Assembly: GCA_024401855.1 (NCBI GenBank)
Contig: JAKSKH010000013.1
Coordinates: 1 to 57,003 of the forward strand
Length of the DNA stretch: 57,003 nucleotides
Source: Bacteroidales bacterium
GTDB taxonomy: Bacteria; Bacteroidota; Bacteroidia; Bacteroidales; UBA932
Direction of reading: 5' to 3'
Shown here: positions 47,741 through 56,754 of the stretch, piece by piece
Layout of the letters: every line of letters starts with the position of its first letter
Position numbering within the stretch: the stretch's first letter is position 1
Program-made: the position numbers and the translations under genes
The notes under the pieces: model-generated
The model's database searches: none
Seen by the model: only the letters and a program-made list of their open reading frames with translations
What the model was told of the DNA's origin: nothing

Positions 47741-50068
47741 ATGAAAAAAGCGGAACTATTCATCCTGATTATTTTTACGGCAATTCTGCCTTCATGTACA
47801 CTGGAATCCTCCCGCACGGTATGTGATTTCAACTTCGACTGGGAATTCAAGCACGAAACGGACAGCTCATGGCGCCGGCTTCACCTGCCTCATGACTGGG
47901 CCATAGAAGGAGAATTCTCCAAGGAGAACCCCTCAGGTCCCTCCAGCGGGGCGCTTCCCGGCGGAAAGGGAGTGTACCGCAAGCACTTCCCCACCCCCGC
48001 GGCGCAGAAGGTTTTCCTCGAATTCGACGGAGTCTACATGAATTCCACCGTCACTGTCAACGGAAAGGTCCTCGGCACGCGCCCGTACGGGTACAGCTCT
48101 TTCAGTTATGACATAACGGAGGCTCTGAATCCCACCGGAGAGGACAATCTGGTGACTGTCGAGTGTGACAATTCCGAACAGCCGAACTCAAGATGGTACG
48201 CCGGATGCGGAATATACCGCAACGTCCGCCTTGTCACCACCTCCGACACATATGTGAAATACCACGGCACATACGTTACAACCCCCGAAATAAACGGCAG
48301 GGAATGCGCCGTTGTGGTCAAAACGGAAATCGAGGCGCCGGAAGGAAGGGAATACAGGGTCCTGCACAGAATCCTTGACCGTGACGGCCACAGCATAGCC
48401 ACAGGATGCGGCGACACGCTTTTTATCGACAGGCCTGTTCTTTGGGATACCGACAGCCCCTACCTTTACACGCTCAGGACTTACCTGATCGGCGACAGAA
48501 CGATATATGACGAATACTCCACGGAATTCGGCGTACGCAGTTTCGAATTCGACGCTGACAACGGTTTCTCGCTTAACGGAAAGAGAATGAAACTGCAGGG
48601 AGTGTGCCTGCACCACGATATGGGATGTCTCGGCGCCGCGCTGCACAGAAGAGCGCTTGAAAGAGAACTCGGGATGCTGCAGGATATGGGAGTCAATGCT
48701 ATACGCACATCCCACAATCCTCCCGCTCCGGAACTTCTGGAGATGTGCGACCGCATGGGAATACTTGTCATGGACGAGGCTTTCGACATGTGGCGCGAAA
48801 ACAAGACAGAATGCGATTATTCGAGATTTTTCGACGAATGGCACGTCAGGGACCTCCAGGACTTCGTAAGACGGGACCGCAATCACCCGTGCGTCATCAT
48901 GTGGAGCATAGGAAACGAGATTCCGGAGCAGTGGGAAGAATCGGCGGAGAGCCAAGAGCTCGCACGCCATCTCGCGGGACTTGTAAGGGACATGGACACA
49001 ACCCGTCCCGTGACATCCGGATGCGATGATGTCTGGCCGGAAAACAACATACTCAAAAGCGGAGCCCTGGACGTCTACGGCTTCAACTATCACAGCGAAT
49101 TCTATGACAAGTTCAAGGAATGGTATCCGGGAATCCCGATGCTCGGTTCCGAAACGGCTTCTTCCCTGAACAGCCGCGGATTCTATCCACAGCCGTCAAC
49201 AGACACCCTCAGGGAACCTGACGGAATATACGAAACCCCTCACCATCAGTGCACTTCCTACGACTCCATGTGCGCTCCATGGGCAGACCTCCACGAGCAT
49301 GCCTGGGTTGCGGTAAGGGACAAGGACTACATGGCCGGAACATTCGTTTGGACAGGATTCGACTACCTCGGAGAGCCGACCCCGTACGGATGGCCTTCAC
49401 GCAGTTCCTACTTCGGCATCGTCGACCTTGCCGGTTTCCCCAAGGACATTTACTACATGTATCAGTCCGAATGGACTGCAGGCACTGTCCTTCATCTTTT
49501 CCCCCACTGGAACTGGAACGAAGGGGACAAGGTGGACGTCTGGTGCTATTACAACAATGCTGACGAGGTTGAACTTTTCGTCAACGGGAAGTCCGCAGGA
49601 CGTTCTTCAAAATCGGGCGAGCGGCTCAGGGCCCAATGGTCCGGAGTCCCCTATGAACCCGGAAAGATCGAGGCGGTATCGTACAAATTCGGAAAGGAAG
49701 TTGCAAGGGAGAGTGTGGAGACAACAGGCCCGGCAGCATCGCTGCGCCTCACTCCGGACAACAAAGTGCTGAAAGCGGACGGATACGACCTCTGCTACGT
49801 TACCGTCGAAGCTCTTGACGCTCAGGGCCGCGCAGTGCCCACAGCATGCAACATGCTTCATTTCGACGTTTCCGGAGAGGCCGAACTTGCAGGTGTGGAC
49901 AACGGCAACGCCGCCGACACCATGTGCCTCAAAGGTAACGACAAGGCACTTTTCAACGGCAAGGCCCTCGCCGTAGTGCGTTCAATCCGTGGAAATGGAG
50001 GCAAAGCCGTTCTCACTGTAACTTCCGATTTCAATTCAAGCGCAACAATCAACATTCAGACTAAATAA
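47741..50068 (+). CDS. Beta-galactosidase-like GH2 glycoside hydrolase, lipoprotein
   Basis: A 775-residue GH2 enzyme with a lipoprotein signal (lipobox LPSC). The N-terminal sugar-binding domain has HLPHDWAIEG and GVYRKHF; the barrel has LQGVCLHHD and INAIRTSHNPPAPE-type motifs. The acid/base glutamate is residue 393 (WSIGNEIPE) and the nucleophile is probably residue 471 (GSETASS). The C-terminal part ends in a beta-sandwich. Most likely it cleaves beta-galactosides; related GH2 exo-beta-glycosidases are the alternative. Its stop overlaps the symporter start by one base (TAATG). Confidence 0.9.
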   Translation: MKKAELFILIIFTAILPSCTLESSRTVCDFNFDWEFKHETDSSWRRLHLPHDWAIEGEFSKENPSGPSSGALPGGKGVYRKHFPTPAAQKVFLEFDGVYMNSTVTVNGKVLGTRPYGYSSFSYDITEALNPTGEDNLVTVECDNSEQPNSRWYAGCGIYRNVRLVTTSDTYVKYHGTYVTTPEINGRECAVVVKTEIEAPEGREYRVLHRILDRDGHSIATGCGDTLFIDRPVLWDTDSPYLYTLRTYLIGDRTIYDEYSTEFGVRSFEFDADNGFSLNGKRMKLQGVCLHHDMGCLGAALHRRALERELGMLQDMGVNAIRTSHNPPAPELLEMCDRMGILVMDEAFDMWRENKTECDYSRFFDEWHVRDLQDFVRRDRNHPCVIMWSIGNEIPEQWEESAESQELARHLAGLVRDMDTTRPVTSGCDDVWPENNILKSGALDVYGFNYHSEFYDKFKEWYPGIPMLGSETASSLNSRGFYPQPSTDTLREPDGIYETPHHQCTSYDSMCAPWADLHEHAWVAVRDKDYMAGTFVWTGFDYLGEPTPYGWPSRSSYFGIVDLAGFPKDIYYMYQSEWTAGTVLHLFPHWNWNEGDKVDVWCYYNNADEVELFVNGKSAGRSSKSGERLRAQWSGVPYEPGKIEAVSYKFGKEVARESVETTGPAASLRLTPDNKVLKADGYDLCYVTVEALDAQGRAVPTACNMLHFDVSGEAELAGVDNGNAADTMCLKGNDKALFNGKALAVVRSIRGNGGKAVLTVTSDFNSSATINIQTK

Positions 50069-51540
50069 TGAAAACTAACACTAACGAGGGATCAAGAGCC
50101 TACCTGTTCAGCATCGTACTGGTCGCTGTGCTGGGCGGACTGCTGTTCGGATACGACACCGCCGTCATTTCAGGAGCGGAACGAGGACTCCAGGCATTCT
50201 TCATGAATGCCGAGGACTTCACATACACAAGTTTCCTGCACGGAATCACATCTTCCAGCGCTCTGCTGGGATGCATAATAGGAAGCGCCATATCCGGACT
50301 CATGGCAGGGCGCTTCGGACGCAAGAAAAGCCTGTTCATCGCCGGAGTATGCTTTTTCCTGTCCGCCGCGGGCTCCTATTGTCCCGAATTCCTTTTCTTC
50401 CCGAAAGGGGTCGCTTCATTGAATCTTCTTGTGGCTTTCAACCTTTATAGGGTGCTGGGAGGGATCGGTGTCGGCATGGCATCTGCAATATGCCCCATGT
50501 ACATCGCCGAGATAGCCCCGGCCGACAAGCGCGGAAAGCTGGTCAGCTGGAACCAGTTTGCCATAATATTCGGTCAGCTGGTGGTTTACTTCGTCAATCT
50601 GGTGATATTGGGAGACCATATCGCTCCTAAGATGGAAGCGCTGGCAGAAGGCATCAACCGCATAGTCAACGTTGATGCCCTTGCTTCTGACGGCAACTGG
50701 AGCGTAACCACAGGATGGAGGCTGATGTTCGGCAGCGAATGCGTTCCCGCCGGTCTGTTCACACTTCTTATCCTCCTTGTTCCCGAAACTCCCAGATATC
50801 TGGCGATGAGCGGACAGGAAGACAAGGCACTGGGCGTTCTCCGGAGAATCAACGGCGAAAGCAAGGCGGCGGAAATCCTGTCCGAAATCAAAGCCACCGT
50901 CACCGAAAAGCGGGAGAAACTCTTCACATACGGATGGATTGTCATATTTGTCGGCATAATGCTCAGCGTCTTCCAGCAGATTGTAGGAATAAACGCAGTT
51001 CTTTACTATGCTCCGAGAATATTCGAATCAATGGGCATGGGCAATCCCATGACCCAGACCGTCCTCATGGGCATAGTGAACATTTCTTTCACCCTCGTGG
51101 CGATTTTCACGGTTGAGAGGCTCGGAAGGAAGCCCCTGCTCATAACAGGATCGCTCGGTATGGCCATAGGTGCGCTGGGAGTGGCCCTTGCAGACATTTT
51201 CCCGGAACTGCCCGGAGTCATAGGAGTGATAAGCGTGATGTTCTATTCAGCCTCATTCATGTTCAGCTGGGGTCCCATATGCTGGGTTCTCATTTCCGAA
51301 ATTTTCCCCAATACCATACGTGGAGCGGCCGTAGCCGTTGCAGTAGCCTTCCAGTGGATTTCCAACTTCGTTGTATCAAGCACCTTCGTACCCATGTACA
51401 CATGGAGTCCGGCCTTCACCTACGGACTGTACTGCGCATTCTGCATCATAGCCGCGGTTTTCGTATGGCGTCTGGTACCGGAAACAAAGGGAAAGACCCT
51501 GGAAGACATGACAGCCCTCTGGAAGAACCGGAAAAAGTAA
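50068..51540 (+). CDS. xylE: MFS sugar:proton symporter, xylose type
   Basis: A 490-residue major facilitator with twelve membrane helices. The sugar porter signatures are present: GGLLFGYDTAVISG in helix 1, GRFGRKK after helix 2, YIAEIAPADKRGKL, FQQIVGINAVLYYAP in helix 7 and PETKGKTLEDM at the end. Similarity to XylE-type carriers and the nearby xylB and xylA support D-xylose, but galactose or glucose cannot be excluded. It is translationally coupled to the GH2 gene. Confidence 0.87.
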   Translation: MKTNTNEGSRAYLFSIVLVAVLGGLLFGYDTAVISGAERGLQAFFMNAEDFTYTSFLHGITSSSALLGCIIGSAISGLMAGRFGRKKSLFIAGVCFFLSAAGSYCPEFLFFPKGVASLNLLVAFNLYRVLGGIGVGMASAICPMYIAEIAPADKRGKLVSWNQFAIIFGQLVVYFVNLVILGDHIAPKMEALAEGINRIVNVDALASDGNWSVTTGWRLMFGSECVPAGLFTLLILLVPETPRYLAMSGQEDKALGVLRRINGESKAAEILSEIKATVTEKREKLFTYGWIVIFVGIMLSVFQQIVGINAVLYYAPRIFESMGMGNPMTQTVLMGIVNISFTLVAIFTVERLGRKPLLITGSLGMAIGALGVALADIFPELPGVIGVISVMFYSASFMFSWGPICWVLISEIFPNTIRGAAVAVAVAFQWISNFVVSSTFVPMYTWSPAFTYGLYCAFCIIAAVFVWRLVPETKGKTLEDMTALWKNRKK

Positions 51541-51542
51541 TC

Positions 51543-52658
51543 TCAGAATACACGTTCAGTTACAAGCAGAAGTCTGCGGGACTGAACGCCAACCCCGAAA
51601 ATATGGGTGTCGCCGCTTCCGGTGACGCCCATTTTCATTTTTAGTTCCTCAGACTTCAGAGGCAGGTTCCTGGCGCTTACATCGGCAACGGGATACCGCT
51701 TCCCGATCTCCCGGAAAGCCTGCCTGCCGAATCCGGCAATCTCCTTTATCCTGAATTTACGGAAAAACCTGTCAGCCGGCTTATGGTCCTTCCCGTCATC
51801 GGCAATGGAGAAAAGATGAACGGAAGGGTCCAGCTGCCTGAGACCGAACGTTTCACAGATTTCCGGGTACATCCCGGTCTTGGACAGCACCGGGACAGGT
51901 TCCAGCAGCACATCGCCCTCTGCCGGTTCACCGGACAGCGGAACCCGGAGTCCATCCTTCCTTACAAGATTTACAGTTTGGGCCGACTCCCTGTCCAGGA
52001 CGGCTGCGCTTACGGAATACCCTGAATTCCAACCTTTCCTCAGTATGCACAGCAGTTCCTTGCATTCCGTGGAAGTGCCTGTGACATGCACTTCGGCAAG
52101 GCCTTCCAACCGGGCGGACACGAGAGAGATGTCAGCCATGGGCGAAAGTTTCACCATCAACAGATCCGTATGCTCCCATATTGAAGGCATCAGCGCGGTG
52201 ATGTCCGGGCTGCAATCTTCAAGACGGAAAAGCTTGCGTCCGCTTTCCGACCTGCGTGCCGGGTCCGCGAAAATCATATCCACCCTGCCCAGGGTGGACA
52301 GGCGTTCCTCCGCACCGAGATTGGAAATCTCGACATTGCCCAGGCCCAGCAGCCTGAAGTTATCCGCAGCGGCACGGCAGAGTTCCGGTCTGATATCGTT
52401 GTAGTACACCTTCGCGGCAGGAATCTTTGCGAATGCCCACACATCCACTCCCAAACCGGAAGTGAGGTCGGCAATCACCCCTCCCGGGGCAAGGGAGGCC
52501 TTATAGATGGCGGCGGCAGAGGAGCTGCACTGTTCGAGGGCGAGGTTTCCGGGAACGGATATGCCCTCGACGCAGGCCCACTGCGGGACCTTCGCGTACA
52601 ACCTGTGCAGACGGTCCTGCTCCAGCTGATCCAGAATATTGGAGAAATTCCTTTTCAC
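51543..52658 (-). CDS. Class I SAM-dependent methyltransferase with THUMP-like C-terminus
   Basis: A protein of about 371 residues. The SAM site is VIADLTSGLGVDVWAFAK, followed by NDIRPELC and MIFADPARR, typical of class I methyltransferases that act on RNA or proteins. The C-terminal part (PLKSEELKMKMGVTG) resembles the THUMP-like domain in a Bacteroidales methyltransferase family of unknown substrate. The start is uncertain: an ATG at 52745 lies inside the tRNA-Gly gene and was rejected, so a GTG at 52658 was used. It converges with xylE with only 2 nt between stops. Confidence 0.78.
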   Translation of the reverse strand: MKRNFSNILDQLEQDRLHRLYAKVPQWACVEGISVPGNLALEQCSSSAAAIYKASLAPGGVIADLTSGLGVDVWAFAKIPAAKVYYNDIRPELCRAAADNFRLLGLGNVEISNLGAEERLSTLGRVDMIFADPARRSESGRKLFRLEDCSPDITALMPSIWEHTDLLMVKLSPMADISLVSARLEGLAEVHVTGTSTECKELLCILRKGWNSGYSVSAAVLDRESAQTVNLVRKDGLRVPLSGEPAEGDVLLEPVPVLSKTGMYPEICETFGLRQLDPSVHLFSIADDGKDHKPADRFFRKFRIKEIAGFGRQAFREIGKRYPVADVSARNLPLKSEELKMKMGVTGSGDTHIFGVGVQSRRLLLVTERVF

Positions 52659-52699
52659 ACGAAAAAGGCCGACATTTCCGCCGGCCCCAGAGGTTCTTG

Positions 52700-52770
52700 A
52701 GCAGGATACGGGAGTCGGACCCGCCTCCTTGGCTTGGGAAGCCAATGCACTACCGATGTGCTAATCCTGC
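52700..52770 (-). tRNA. tRNA-Gly (CCC)
   Basis: Minus strand: acceptor GCAGGAT with ATCCTGC, anticodon stem TTGGC/GCCAA around the loop TTCCCAA, so the anticodon is CCC (codon GGG). T arm has GGTCCGACTCC. The discriminator reads as T, which is usual for tRNA-Gly. CCA is not encoded. Confidence 0.9.
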
Positions 52771-52791
52771 AATTCGTTCGATTTAACACTG

Positions 52792-52799
52792 CAAATATA
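52792..52799 (-). promoter_or_regulatory. -7 box of tRNA-Gly
   Basis: Minus strand TATATTTG, 21 nt before the tRNA 5' end. It probably also drives the methyltransferase gene. Confidence 0.6.
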
Positions 52800-52811
52800 T
52801 GAATTAATTCT

Positions 52812-52819
52812 TAAATTTG
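52812..52819 (+). promoter_or_regulatory. -7 box of xylB
   Basis: TAAATTTG, 23 nt before the xylB ATG. No sharp operator repeat was seen around it. Confidence 0.55.
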
Positions 52820-52842
52820 TAAATGATAAATGTAATTGATTT

Positions 52843-54318
52843 ATGTATTCTCTGGGAATAGACGTCGGTTCATCATCCGTCAAGGTATCGCTGCTGGACA
52901 TAGAAAGCGGCAAATGCATAAGTTCTTCAACTAACCCGGGATCAGAAGCGCCCATCAAATCTTCCCACAGGGGATGGGCGGAGCAGGACCCCGAGTCATG
53001 GTGGAACTATATGAAGGACGGCATAGCCGGAATAGGCCGTACGAACGACCTGTCCAAGGTTGTGTCCGTGGGTATTTCCTACCAGATGCACGGTCTGGTT
53101 GCGCTTGACAGGAACGGCAGGGCGGTCAGGGACTCCATAATCTGGTGTGATTCCCGCGCCGTTGAAACGGGAGCGGAAGCCCTGCGGGAGATAGGATACG
53201 AAAAATGCATGTCCCACCTCCTGAACTCGCCCGGGAACTTTACCGCAAGCAAGCTGGCCTGGGTTAAGAAGAACGAGCCGGAAACGTATTCCAGAATAGA
53301 TAAGTTCATGCTTCCCGGAGACTATATCGCATACCGTCTTTCCGGTGAGCTCACCACAACCGCAACAGGACTGTCCGAAGGCATACTCTGGGACTTCAAG
53401 GAAAACAGACGGGCTGATTTCGTTGCGGAATACTACGGGATAGATGAAGGTAAGTTCTGCCCCGTCGTCAAGGCTCTCGGCGTACAGGCGGCCATCAGCA
53501 GGAAAGCGGCTGAAGAACTGGGGCTCAAGGCAGGCATCCCCATAAGTTACAGGGCCGGGGACCAACCCAACAATGCATTCTCGCTCAACGTACTGAATCC
53601 CGGAGAAATAGCGGCAACCGGAGGCACCAGCGGAGTGGTGTACGGAGTCACAGGGACACCGAAGGCCGACCCTCAGTCCAGGGTCAACACCTTCCTGCAC
53701 GTCACCCCGTCGACGGAGCAAAGGATGGGTGTGCTCCTCTGCATCAACGGAACCGGAATAATGAACGCGTGGACAAGGAGGAACATCACTCCCGACCTGT
53801 CATATCCGCAGATGAACGACCTGGCCGGCACCGTTCCCGCCGGTTCGGAAGGGCTCATACTTCTCCCGTTCGGCAACGGGGCTGAGCGTGTGCTGGGCAA
53901 CAGGAACATCGGAGCCGGATTCACAGGCATAGACCTTGTACGTCAGAACAGGGCGCATATCGTACGTGCAGTGGCCGAAGGAATAGCCTTCTCTTTCAAA
54001 TACGGAATCGACATAATGAAAGATCTGGGGCTGCAGCCAAACGTAATACGTGCCGGCAAGGCCAACATGTTCCTCAGCCCGGTCTTCCGCAGCACGCTCG
54101 CGACCATGTGCGGCGCACGCATCGAACTGTTCGACACCGACGGCTCGCTCGGTGCCGCGAGGGGAGCGGCTCTGGGCGCCGGGATATATGCATCGCCCGA
54201 AGAGGCTTTCGCCTCCCTCACAAGGCTTGAAGTGATTGAGCCCGAAGCATCCTGGAAAGGAGTTCTGGAGGACTCCTATGCAAGATGGAAACAGGAACTG
54301 GAAAAATCAACAAACTAA
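52843..54318 (+). CDS. xylB: Xylulokinase
   Basis: A 491-residue FGGY kinase that phosphorylates D-xylulose. It has the N-terminal phosphate loop GIDVGSSSVKVSLLD, the substrate-site pattern VGISYQMHGLVALD, IIWCDSRA, the mid-domain ATGGTSGVVYGV and GKANMFLSPVFR near the end. It is the first gene of the operon with xylA 12 nt downstream, so the gene order xylB-xylA is the pathway from xylose to xylulose-5-P. Confidence 0.94.
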   Translation: MYSLGIDVGSSSVKVSLLDIESGKCISSSTNPGSEAPIKSSHRGWAEQDPESWWNYMKDGIAGIGRTNDLSKVVSVGISYQMHGLVALDRNGRAVRDSIIWCDSRAVETGAEALREIGYEKCMSHLLNSPGNFTASKLAWVKKNEPETYSRIDKFMLPGDYIAYRLSGELTTTATGLSEGILWDFKENRRADFVAEYYGIDEGKFCPVVKALGVQAAISRKAAEELGLKAGIPISYRAGDQPNNAFSLNVLNPGEIAATGGTSGVVYGVTGTPKADPQSRVNTFLHVTPSTEQRMGVLLCINGTGIMNAWTRRNITPDLSYPQMNDLAGTVPAGSEGLILLPFGNGAERVLGNRNIGAGFTGIDLVRQNRAHIVRAVAEGIAFSFKYGIDIMKDLGLQPNVIRAGKANMFLSPVFRSTLATMCGARIELFDTDGSLGAARGAALGAGIYASPEEAFASLTRLEVIEPEASWKGVLEDSYARWKQELEKSTN

Positions 54319-54330
54319 CTCATAATAATT

Positions 54331-55638
54331 ATGGCACAGTATTTCCCTGAAATCGACAAAATCAAATTCGAAGGAAAGGATTCAAAGAATCCTATGGCTT
54401 TCCATTACTACGAACCGGAAAAGGTTGTGGCGGGAAAGAAAATGAAAGATTGGTTCAAGTTTGCAATGGCATGGTGGCACACACTGTGTGCGGAAGGAGC
54501 GGACCAGTTCGGCCCCGGCACCAAGACATTCCCCTGGAACGCGGGATCAACCCCCATGGAACGCGCAAAGGCCAAAGTTGACGCCGGATTCGAGATAATG
54601 CAGAAACTCGGGATAGGATACTACTGCTTCCACGATGTAGACCTTGTGGATGAGGCCGCAACCATCGAGGAATACGAAGCGAACCTCAAGGAGGTAGTCG
54701 CTTATCTCAAGAAAAAACAGGAAGAGACAGGCATCAAGCTGCTTTGGGGCACTGCAAACGTATTCGGTCACAAGCGCTATATGAACGGAGCAAGCACCAA
54801 CCCCGACTTCGACGTTGCCGCCCGCGCAATGGTCCAGATCAAGAACGCGATTGACGCAACCATAGAGCTCGGCGGACAATGCTACGTCTTCTGGGGTGGC
54901 CGCGAAGGATACATGAGCCTTCTCAACACGGACATGAAGCGCGAAAAGAAACACATGGCAACCATGCTCACAATGGCACGCGACTACGCCCGCGCAAAGG
55001 GGTTCAAGGGTACGTTCCTGGTGGAGCCCAAGCCTATGGAGCCTACAAAACACCAGTATGACGCCGATACAGAGACCGTCATCGGTTTCCTTCGCGCTCA
55101 CGGGCTTGACAAGGACTTCAAAGTCAACATCGAGGTCAACCACGCCACTCTTGCAGGACACACCTTCGAGCACGAGCTCCAGTGCGCCGCAGATGCCGGC
55201 ATGCTCGGATCCATCGACGCGAACCGCGGAGATTACCAGAACGGATGGGATACCGACCAGTTCCCCATCGACATCTACGAACTCACCCAGGCCATGATGG
55301 TCATCGTGAAGGCAGGCGGCCTTGCAGGTGGCACCAACTTCGATGCCAAGACAAGACGCAACTCCACAGATCTTGACGACATCATCATCGCCCACGTAAG
55401 CGCAATGGATATCATGGCACGCGCCCTGCTCGTAGCTGCGGACGTTCTTGAGAAATCGGAAATCCCTGCAATGCTCAAGGAGCGCTATTCATCTTACGAC
55501 GCAGGCATAGGCAAGGATTTCGAAGAAGGAAAGCTTACGCTTGAGCAGGCGGTCGAATACGCAAAGAAAAACGGTGAGCCGAAGCAGACTTCCGGAAAGC
55601 AGGAACTCTACGAGACCATCGTGAATATGTACATCTAA
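54331..55638 (+). CDS. xylA: Xylose isomerase
   Basis: A 435-residue class II xylose isomerase of the Bacteroides type. Key segments: [19 protein letters not shown], the catalytic histidine region [18 protein letters not shown], metal ligands in [32 protein letters not shown] and GSIDANRGD. It converts D-xylose to D-xylulose. This is the kind of isomerase that is known to work in yeast when transferred, which shows how well the family folds, but nothing here suggests transfer. Confidence 0.96.
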   Translation: MAQYFPEIDKIKFEGKDSKNPMAFHYYEPEKVVAGKKMKDWFKFAMAWWHTLCAEGADQFGPGTKTFPWNAGSTPMERAKAKVDAGFEIMQKLGIGYYCFHDVDLVDEAATIEEYEANLKEVVAYLKKKQEETGIKLLWGTANVFGHKRYMNGASTNPDFDVAARAMVQIKNAIDATIELGGQCYVFWGGREGYMSLLNTDMKREKKHMATMLTMARDYARAKGFKGTFLVEPKPMEPTKHQYDADTETVIGFLRAHGLDKDFKVNIEVNHATLAGHTFEHELQCAADAGMLGSIDANRGDYQNGWDTDQFPIDIYELTQAMMVIVKAGGLAGGTNFDAKTRRNSTDLDDIIIAHVSAMDIMARALLVAADVLEKSEIPAMLKERYSSYDAGIGKDFEEGKLTLEQAVEYAKKNGEPKQTSGKQELYETIVNMYI

Positions 55639-55652
55639 AAAATTCTTAAACT

Positions 55653-56744
55653 ATGAAAAACTTCTTTTTAATCAGTGCTGCGGCACTGGTTCTTTCCGTT
55701 GTTGCGGTGCAGTCATGCAACAAGAACATGCAGAACACCAACAATCCCCCGGCCATCGAACTTCCTTCCGCTCAGTTCACCGTCCGCATCTGCGACGAAC
55801 ATCCGGGGATTTCTTCCGATTCCGTTTACCGTTTCTTTGCAGAATTAAAACAGGATGCAAAGGATGGGACAGTCAATTTTACGGAAGGGGAATCAAATTC
55901 ATCGGATTACCGCTTCACTTTCCCGGCAGACCCGGTAAAACTGGTCATTACTCCATATAACAGAATAACTTTCGAGACTTCCGAAGACGTGAACGCATCA
56001 TCAAGCCTTTCCTGCCTTGACATTCAGAAGCTGGATTCAAGGCACTTCAGAGCGGGAGGCTATAACTTTGACGGCTTTACGGAGATCAAATTCTGGAATG
56101 GAAGCGGAGCCTCCGAAAATTCCATATCCATACGGCTGGAAGCTGCGCGAAGCATCAGGCTGGAGGGATTCGAATTACGTCTGGACGGCAAAAGGACAGA
56201 GTTGAAAGAAACGGACAACAACGCCGGATTCCGTAACCTGAACACCGGGGAATTCACCATATTCTCCCTCGAAAACATCACTGTCAGGGACTGGTACAGG
56301 AATGTAGGCAATGCCTACAGTACCGAAGACATATATGAACTGGACAAAGCCTCGGTCCTTGAATTCGTGGGAACCATACCGCGCAATGCAACACCGGACA
56401 ACGAAGTGGTCCAGATGATAGACATCGTTTCGCACAGACAGAACTGCCCGGAGGACTGCATGGATTTCTATCCGTACAATTCCGCAAGTTTCCCCGGATT
56501 CAGGTGGATGCCTTTCGTCAAGGGTTCAATCAATGACGAGCAGAACGGATACACCTACACTCTTGACGGAGAAAGAAGACAGAAATATTATCCGGCAGAT
56601 CTCAGATACAGGAAAGCCCTTGTGTGGGACGTAGTCACGCACGACAGCGACAGACTGGCATATTTCTGGTACCGGGCTTCTCCTGGAGGATCACTGAAAA
56701 GCTGGTGGGGAGTCGTGAGGGAAAAAGCCAACCCCGATTTCTGA
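55653..56744 (+). CDS. Lipoprotein of unknown function, end of the xyl operon
   Basis: A 363-residue predicted lipoprotein (signal residues 1-21, lipobox VQSC). The body is beta-rich with RFTFPADPVKLVITPYNRITFE, then a segment HFRAGGYNFDGFTEIKFW, EGFELRLDG, and a C-terminal half with a cysteine pair in RQNCPEDCMDFYPY and aromatic-rich YFWYRASPGG and WWGVV. No known domain was recognised. It starts 14 nt after xylA, so it is probably coexpressed, which hints at a role with xylose-containing glycans, without proof. Confidence 0.78.
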   Translation: MKNFFLISAAALVLSVVAVQSCNKNMQNTNNPPAIELPSAQFTVRICDEHPGISSDSVYRFFAELKQDAKDGTVNFTEGESNSSDYRFTFPADPVKLVITPYNRITFETSEDVNASSSLSCLDIQKLDSRHFRAGGYNFDGFTEIKFWNGSGASENSISIRLEAARSIRLEGFELRLDGKRTELKETDNNAGFRNLNTGEFTIFSLENITVRDWYRNVGNAYSTEDIYELDKASVLEFVGTIPRNATPDNEVVQMIDIVSHRQNCPEDCMDFYPYNSASFPGFRWMPFVKGSINDEQNGYTYTLDGERRQKYYPADLRYRKALVWDVVTHDSDRLAYFWYRASPGGSLKSWWGVVREKANPDF

Positions 56745-56754
56745 CGGAATAAGA

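Noticed and set aside
54547-55395. A 282-residue minus-strand frame over xylA
   Set aside because: Antisense shadow of xylA; no start or promoter of its own.
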